Of a stretch of 64,000 nucleotides of DNA, positions 61,039 through 64,000 are shown in pieces. The notes beneath the pieces were generated by a model. It was given only the letters and a program-made list of their open reading frames with translations, had not been told where the DNA came from and did not search any database. Position 1 is the first letter of the stretch. Every line of letters begins with the position of its first letter. The position numbers and the translations under genes were made by a program. This DNA comes from Strigamia acuminata (taxonomy: Eukaryota > Arthropoda > Chilopoda > Geophilomorpha > Linotaeniidae), in NCBI GenBank assembly GCA_949358305.1, contig OX442317.1, positions 12,094,186-12,158,185 on the forward strand, given 5' to 3'.

Positions 61039-63750
61039 TGAATGTTTTGAAATAGTGTTTAAACCTTAGTAAAAAGCTTTAATGTAAGTTTTAGCAACAT
61101 CCAAGCAATGATTTGAAAGAATAAACTTTTGATCTTATTTGACATCACAGTTGACTTAGCACAAACATCACAAGACCAATGTCTCTGAATGTTCTGAAAT
61201 AGTGTTTAAACCTTAGTAGAAGGCTTCAATGTAAGTTTTAGCAACATCCAAGCAATGATTTGGAAGAATAAACTTTTGATCCCATTTGACATCACAGTTG
61301 ACTTAGCACAAACATCACAAGACCAATGTTTCTGAATGTTCTGAAATAGTGTTTAAACCTTAGTAGAAGGCTTCAATGTAAGTTTTAGCAACATCCAAGC
61401 AATGATTTGGAAGAATAAACTTTTGATCCCATTTGACATCACAGTTGACTTAGCACAAACATCACAAGACCAATGTTTCTGAATGTTCTGAAATAGTGTT
61501 TAAACCTTAGTAGAAGGCTTCAATGTAAGTTTTAGCAACATCCAAGCAATGATTTGGAAGAATAAACTTTTGATCCCATTTGACATCACAGTTGACTTAG
61601 CACAAACATCACAAGACCAATGTTTCTGAATGTTCTGAAATAGTGTTTAAACCTTAGTAGAAAGCTTCAATGTAAGTTTTAGCAACATCCAAGCAATAAT
61701 TTGAAAGAATAAACTTTTGATCTCATTTGACGTCACAGTTGACTTAGCACAAACACCACAAGATCAATGTCTCTGAATGTTTAGAAATAGTGTTTAAACC
61801 TTAGTAGAAGGCTTCTATGTAAGTGTTAGCAACATCCAAGCAATAATTTGAAAGAATAAACTTTTGATCTCATTTGACATCACAGTTGACTTAGCACAAA
61901 CACCACAAACCAATGTCTCTGAATGTTCTGAAATAGTGTTTAAACCTTAGTAGAAGGCTTCAATGTAAGTTTTAGCAACATCCAAGCAATGATTTGGGAG
62001 AATAGACTTTTGATCTCATCACAGTTGACTTAGCACAAACACCACAAGACCAATGTCTCTGAATGTTTAGAAATAAAGTTTAAACCTTAGTAGAAGGCTT
62101 CAATGTAAGTGTTAGCAACATCCAAGCAATAATTTGAAAGAATAACTTTTGATCTCATTTGACATCACAGTTGACTTAGCACAAACACCACAAACCAATG
62201 TCTCTGAATGTTCTGAAATAGTGTTTAAACCTTAGTAGAAGGCTTCAATGTAAGTTTTAGCAACATCCAAGCAATGATTTGGGAGAATAGACTTTTGATC
62301 TCATCACAGTTGACTTAGCACAAACATCACAAGACTAATGTCTCTGAATGTTTTGAAATAGTGTTTAAACCTTAGTAAAAAGCTTTAATGTAAGTTTTAG
62401 CAACATCCAAGCAATGATTTGAAAGAATAAACTTTTGATCTTATTTGACATCACAGTTGACTTAGCACAAACATCACAAGACCAATGTCTCTGAATGTTC
62501 TGAAATAGTGTTTAAACCTTAGTAGAAGGCTTCAATGTAAGTTTTAGCAACATCCAAGCAATGATTTGGAAGAATAAACTTTTGATCCCATTTGACATCA
62601 CAGTTGACTTAGCACAAACATCACAAGACCAATGTTTCTGAATGTTCTGAAATAGTGTTTAAACCTTAGTAGAAGGCTTCAATGTAAGTTTTAGCAACAT
62701 CCAAGCAATGATTTGGAAGAATAAACTTTTGATCCCATTTGACATCACAGTTGACTTAGCACAAACATCACAAGACCAATGTTTCTGAATGTTCTGAAAT
62801 AGTGTTTAAACCTTAGTAGAAAGCTTCAATGTAAGTTTTAGCAACATCCAAGCAATAATTTGAAAGAATAAACTTTTGATCTCATTTGACGTCACAGTTG
62901 ACTTAGCACAAACACCACAAGACCAATGTCTCTGAATGTTTAGAAATAGTGTTTAAACCTTAGTAGAAGGCTTCAATGTAAGTGTTAGCAACATCCAAGC
63001 AATAATTTGAAAGAATAAACTTTTGATCTCATTTGACATCACAGTTGACTTAGCACAAACACCACAAACCAATGTCTCTGAATGTTCTGAAATAGTGTTT
63101 AAACCTTAGTAGAAGGCTTCAATGTAAGTTTTAGCAACATCCAAGCAATGATTTGGGAGAATAGACTTTTGATCTCATCACAGTTGACTTAGCACAAACA
63201 TCACAAGACCAATGTCTCTGAATGTTTTGAAATAGTGTTTAAACCTTAGTAGAAAGCTTTAATGTAAGTTTTAGCAACATCCAAGCAATAATTTGGGAGA
63301 ATAGACTTTTGATCTCATCACAGTTGACTTAGCACAAACATCACAAAACCAATGTCTCTGAATGTTTTGAAATAGTGTTTAAACCTTAGTAGAAAGCTTT
63401 AATGTAAGTTTTAGCAACATCCAAGCAATGATTTGGGAGAATAGACTTTTGATCTCATCACAGTTGACTTAGCACAAACATCACAAGACCAATGTCTCTG
63501 AATGTTCTGAAATAGTGTTTAAACCTTAGTAGAAAGCTTTAATGTAAGTTTTAGCAACATCCAAGAAATGATTTGGGAAAATAGACTTTTGATTTCATCA
63601 TAGTTGACTTAGCACAAACACCACAAGACCAATGTCTCTAAATGTTCTGAAATAGTGTTTAAACCTTAGTAGACGGCTTCAATGTAAGTTTTAGCAACAT
63701 CCAAGCAATGATTTGGGAGAATAGACTTTTGATCTCATCACAGTTGACTT
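61035..63750 (+). repeat. Tandem satellite array, right part
   Basis: The array resumes exactly where it stopped at 55070-55074 and continues for about 19 monomers. It has the same orientation and the same right-domain variants: TAAAAAGCTT at 61071 and 62377, GATCTTATTTG near 61132 and 62438, AAATAAAGTT at 62071 (also at 54801), and AAAACCAATG at 63345. The monomer that was interrupted has an intact twin at 62331. The array ends inside a monomer after CAGTTGACTT. No gene is present; the only open frame overlapping it runs in from the flanking sequence on the reverse strand and is not credible. Confidence 0.95.
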
Positions 63751-64000
63751 TGTTGCGGTCTGTCAACACCAAACAGCTATGAATGGGGTCGGGGCTATTT
63801 GAATTTCCCGCTTCTAAAAACTCAAGTGATCGTATTGTTAAATTCGTACGAAAACCGCGCTGAGAACACAAATCCGCACTGAAAACTATTGTTGAATGCA
63901 TGGAACATTGATGGGAACACCGTTGATTAATATCCAATGGAGTGCTGAATCAATGGCTAATCCAGGGAAAGGCTTAACTACTCACAACACATTGAAAACT
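63751..64000. other. Non-satellite sequence at the right edge, possible LTR start
   Basis: The satellite stops abruptly at 63750 and unrelated sequence begins TGTTGCGGTCTGTCAACACC. It starts with the same TGTTGCG as the LTR at 55075 and, like it, forms a short TGTTG...CAACA inverted repeat in its first 18 bases. It contains several CpG sites, unlike the satellite. No open frame here is convincing; a 92-codon reverse frame (63659-63937) runs across the junction into satellite and is unlikely to be real. It may be the end of a second LTR element or true array-flanking DNA. The window ends too soon to decide. Confidence 0.6.

Noticed and set aside
63659-63937. Reverse open frame of 92 codons at the right edge
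   Set aside because: It crosses from flanking DNA into the satellite. A gene ending in a tandem repeat at an apparent insertion junction is unlikely, and no domain is visible.

Overview
The window is eukaryotic repetitive DNA, and I found no recognisable gene in it. About 58 kb is a single head-to-tail satellite array built on a 147-bp AT-rich monomer (34% G+C, counted on positions 1-147). The array fills positions 1 to about 55074, resumes at 61035 and stops at 63750. By length I estimate roughly 400 monomers, all in the same orientation. No open frame of 60 or more codons lies inside the array. Nothing looks prokaryotic. The lineage cannot be fixed from this window. A tRNA-Asp-like primer site in the inserted retroelement resembles one common in plant Ty3/Gypsy (Tat/Athila) elements, but that is weak evidence.

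Layout. Positions 1-14160 repeat with a 6480-bp period made of two related blocks of 3314 and 3166 bp. Positions 12296-23040 hold a 1866-bp higher-order repeat with whole-monomer losses. Positions 23041-30470 return to 3166-, 2865- and 3292-bp blocks. Positions 30471-45360 are a 7445-bp segment present twice in tandem. Positions 45361-55074 are a second domain, with different diagnostic variants, a 3748-bp repeat and a nested 721-bp pentamer. This second domain continues after the insertion from 61035 to 63750.

Positions 55075-61034 are a 5960-bp LTR retrotransposon inserted into one monomer. Its two 761-bp LTRs look identical, and three other copies of the same monomer type are intact, so they act as empty sites. 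The 4.4-kb internal region shows no gag, protease, reverse transcriptase, RNase H or integrase, so I read it as a non-autonomous large retrotransposon derivative (LARD-like).

The last 250 bases (63751-64000) are not satellite. They begin abruptly inside a monomer with TGTTGCG, the same seven bases that begin the LTR, so a second element may start there.

The unit length, the higher-order organisation, the near absence of CpG and the young LTR insertion would fit a centromeric or pericentromeric array. That is inference and has no direct support in the sequence.
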